A stretch of DNA of 7,664 bases from CBDUUP01 sp965370435 (GTDB taxonomy: Bacteria > Chloroflexota > Anaerolineae > Anaerolineales > UBA11579). Within the stretch, counting starts at the first letter, position 1, and each line of letters begins with the position of its first letter. Under the pieces are notes generated by a model that saw only the letters and a list, made by a program, of their open reading frames with translations, ran no database searches and was not told the DNA's origin. The DNA is taken from the NCBI GenBank assembly GCA_965370435.1, contig CBDUUP010000221.1, positions 1 through 7,664 on the forward strand. The letters are read 5' to 3'. The translations under genes were made by a program, and so were the position numbers. Below, piece after piece: positions 6,019-7,664 of the stretch.

Positions 6019-6052
6019 AAATTCAGGGCAGCCGCAAGGCTGCCCTGAATTT
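6019..6052 (+). terminator. GCAA-loop hairpin after the protease gene
   Basis: A perfect 15-bp stem (6019-6033 with 6038-6052, core TTCAGGGCAGCC) has a GCAA tetraloop. It begins 13 nt after the protease stop codon and ends 30 nt before the next start. The arm ends in only three U followed by CCUAAUCC, so termination may be partial, or the hairpin may stabilise an upstream mRNA end. Confidence 0.75.
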
Positions 6053-6082
6053 CCTAATCCATATCATTTGGGAGATAACCTT

Positions 6083-6763
6083 ATGACCTCTGAAAGCAAA
6101 CCAGACCGATTTCAAGCCTTTGTTTCGGTCAGCATTGCCGTAATATCCATCCTGGGGGCCATAATGGGCGCGGTTGCTTCCTGGAGCTATTCTCAAGCCT
6201 CCGATGCACTAAGAGAGGGCACCGTCGCTTCCATAAACCGGGAAAAAATCACCATCCAAGCCTATTCGGATATGTTCTTCGAACTGCGCAGCCTTGCGGA
6301 GTACAAAATCCAAATTACCCTCGCGCTTGAAACTGCGAGGGAAGCCGAGATCGCCTGGGAAAACGGAGATTACGCCAGAGCGGTTACGCTGATGGATCGA
6401 GCTAAAGGCTACTATTCGGCCTCAGAAGCGTCCCAAATAATTACTCCCGATAGCGACAAATACCAAGCCCGGGATGGCATCTTTGATGAGGAACTTTATA
6501 TTGCTGATAGCATGTATGAAAGCTCCAATATAAGTGAATTAGATACGAAAGATGAAGATGACCTCGAGATTGCGGAAAACTATTTTGCGCTCACCCAAAC
6601 CTTGATTGGCTCAATCATTGCCTTGTCAATCACCCTCATCTTCTTCACCCTGGCGGAGATATTCGAATCGAAGATTCGTTATATTTGGTTTATCTTGGGG
6701 ATATTTGCCTTGGGTAGCAGTTTATGCTATTTGATCGCCATAGGAATCTTCCCGTTTTTATAG
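6083..6763 (+). CDS. Uncharacterised membrane protein with exported helical domain
   Basis: This 226-aa protein is of no family I recognise. It has one N-terminal membrane segment (about 12-34), a hydrophilic mostly helical region (35-168), and two C-terminal membrane segments (about 170-191 and 199-224) joined by a short basic loop (ESKIRY). By the positive-inside rule the N-terminus is cytoplasmic and the 35-168 region is outside. That region contains ENGDYARAVTLMDRA (93-107), similar to a TPR-type helix pair. ATG 6083 is preferred over the in-frame TTG at 6068 because GGGAG (6070-6074) is 8 nt before the ATG. The next gene encodes an alignable paralogue: same three-segment layout, a DYxRA motif in the exported region, and a similar IRYI/LRYI loop. 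No cysteine or nucleotide-binding motif suggests an enzyme; a sensor or scaffold role is possible. Confidence 0.75.
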   Translation: MTSESKPDRFQAFVSVSIAVISILGAIMGAVASWSYSQASDALREGTVASINREKITIQAYSDMFFELRSLAEYKIQITLALETAREAEIAWENGDYARAVTLMDRAKGYYSASEASQIITPDSDKYQARDGIFDEELYIADSMYESSNISELDTKDEDDLEIAENYFALTQTLIGSIIALSITLIFFTLAEIFESKIRYIWFILGIFALGSSLCYLIAIGIFPFL

Positions 6764-6772
6764 GAGACCGCC

Positions 6773-7664
6773 ATGACTGAAGCGAACGCGAATATTTCGC
6801 AGAGTAAAATTGAGAAAATAACCACATTATTGATGGTCCTGGTAACTTTTTGGGTTTCGATTGTTGCCTTGTTGGAGAATCAAGCCTCTGTCAAAGAGGA
6901 TATCGCTTCCCAAAAGGCCCAGACTCAGGCTATAGCCGCGCTAGCTGAACTCATCCAGGCTGATCAACGTTATAATAATGAATTGGATTTGTTCATCCCC
7001 TGGTATGGAGCTTATAAGCAAGCGGATAATGCTGAGAATCAAAGAGATATCGCCCTCGAGCAAGATGATTATGAACGCGCCCAGGCCCTGGCAGAATCTT
7101 CAGATACCTGGTGGAATTTGTTTGATGAAATCGGCAGCTTGTCGCCCGTTCTTGTAGATCCCGATAATACTTACCCCAAATTTTATCAAGAGATTAACCG
7201 CCAGGCAAATCTGGAATATGAATATCAGCAGGCCTACCTGACCGAAGCTGATGGGTATGGCGATAAGGCGGACATCTTGGTTTCTATCATTTCGATGTTA
7301 GCGGCGGCTCTTTTCTTGATGGGGCTTTCCCTCACCCTCAATAATTGGCTCCGATATATCTTTCTATCTAGCAGCCTTTTAATTAGCCTGACCTCTGTTA
7401 TTGGAGTGATAATCATCGCTCTCCAACCGGTCCACATTACCCCCCCGGAGGCCATTGAGCATTACGTGGATGGATTGATAGCCTATAATTTATCTTTTTC
7501 CGCTGAAACTGATGTGGAAAGTGATGAGCTAAAATCAGAGGCGGATAATGAATTTTCTGAAGCCATAAAAATAGACCCCGATTATGCTAACGCCTATCAA
7601 ATGCGGGCTTCTACTAACATCGGTCACTCTTTGACCGATCCAGACCGCAAGAGCGATCAAAGAG
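6773..7664 (+). CDS. Membrane protein paralogue with TPR-like tail (partial)
   Basis: The frame is open from ATG 6773 to the window edge: 297 complete codons and no stop, so the 3' end lies outside. Its AGGAG (6762-6766) overlaps the previous gene's stop and the gap is 9 nt. The layout copies the preceding protein: a membrane segment at 16-35, an exported helical region (36-166, with DDYERAQALAES at 98-109), two membrane segments (about 168-190 and 195-218) and a short LRYI loop. The difference is a C-terminal extension from about residue 224. It contains DNEFSEAIKIDPDYANAYQM (258-277), a typical TPR helix pair, preceded by AIEHYVDGLIAY (227-238). By topology the TPR-like part would be outside the membrane. 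A protein-binding function is likely from the TPR; partner and role are unknown. Confidence 0.82.
   Translation, partial: MTEANANISQSKIEKITTLLMVLVTFWVSIVALLENQASVKEDIASQKAQTQAIAALAELIQADQRYNNELDLFIPWYGAYKQADNAENQRDIALEQDDYERAQALAESSDTWWNLFDEIGSLSPVLVDPDNTYPKFYQEINRQANLEYEYQQAYLTEADGYGDKADILVSIISMLAAALFLMGLSLTLNNWLRYIFLSSSLLISLTSVIGVIIIALQPVHITPPEAIEHYVDGLIAYNLSFSAETDVESDELKSEADNEFSEAIKIDPDYANAYQMRASTNIGHSLTDPDRKSDQR

Overview
The window reads as chromosomal DNA of a free-living bacterium, probably of the Chloroflexota (Anaerolineae-like). This rests on the gene style: secreted lipoproteins with P/T/E-rich linkers, a YfbK-type VWA lipoprotein, a PrsW-like membrane protein with an N-terminal zinc-finger-like motif, and a trypsin-like protease with Ig-like and regulatory-like C-terminal domains. 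It also rests on an intergenic region packed with simple tandem repeats and palindromes. The taxon is an inference; no rRNA or marker gene is present.

Layout. 1-92: tail of the left-hand region with a 14-bp bidirectional terminator hairpin. 93-1691 (minus): VWA-domain lipoprotein with a clear lipobox, MIDAS motif and strong Shine-Dalgarno. 1692-2857: a 1166-bp stretch without a convincing gene. It holds the vwa promoter area, a 92-bp inverted-repeat unit, a REP-like cluster, a ~170-bp imperfect palindrome, a 6-unit octanucleotide repeat, an 18-unit heptanucleotide repeat, a near-consensus sigma-70 promoter (TTGACA-17-TATTAT) and a ~185-nt AT-rich leader. 2858-7664 (plus): five closely packed genes, all apparently envelope-located. 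They are a PrsW-like polytopic protein, a membrane-anchored PsbP/DUF1795-like protein, a lipoprotein trypsin-like (HtrA/S1C-type) protease, and two paralogous membrane proteins. The second paralogue carries a TPR-like region and runs off the right edge.

The first three plus-strand genes are separated by 1 and 3 nt, so they are almost certainly co-transcribed and translationally coupled. A strong 15-bp GCAA-loop hairpin then separates them from the paralogue pair, whose own spacing is 9 nt. The theme of the plus-strand cluster is membrane-associated or exported proteolysis and protein interaction. A sensing or quality-control module at the cell envelope is a reasonable hypothesis, but nothing in the window names its substrate.

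The most notable points are these. The PrsW-like protein appears to lack several catalytic residues of its family. The serine protease has a cysteine-bracketed dockerin-type calcium loop inserted after its catalytic serine and has no PDZ domain. The two paralogues differ by addition of a TPR-like tail. Five unrelated repeat classes are stacked between the divergent genes.
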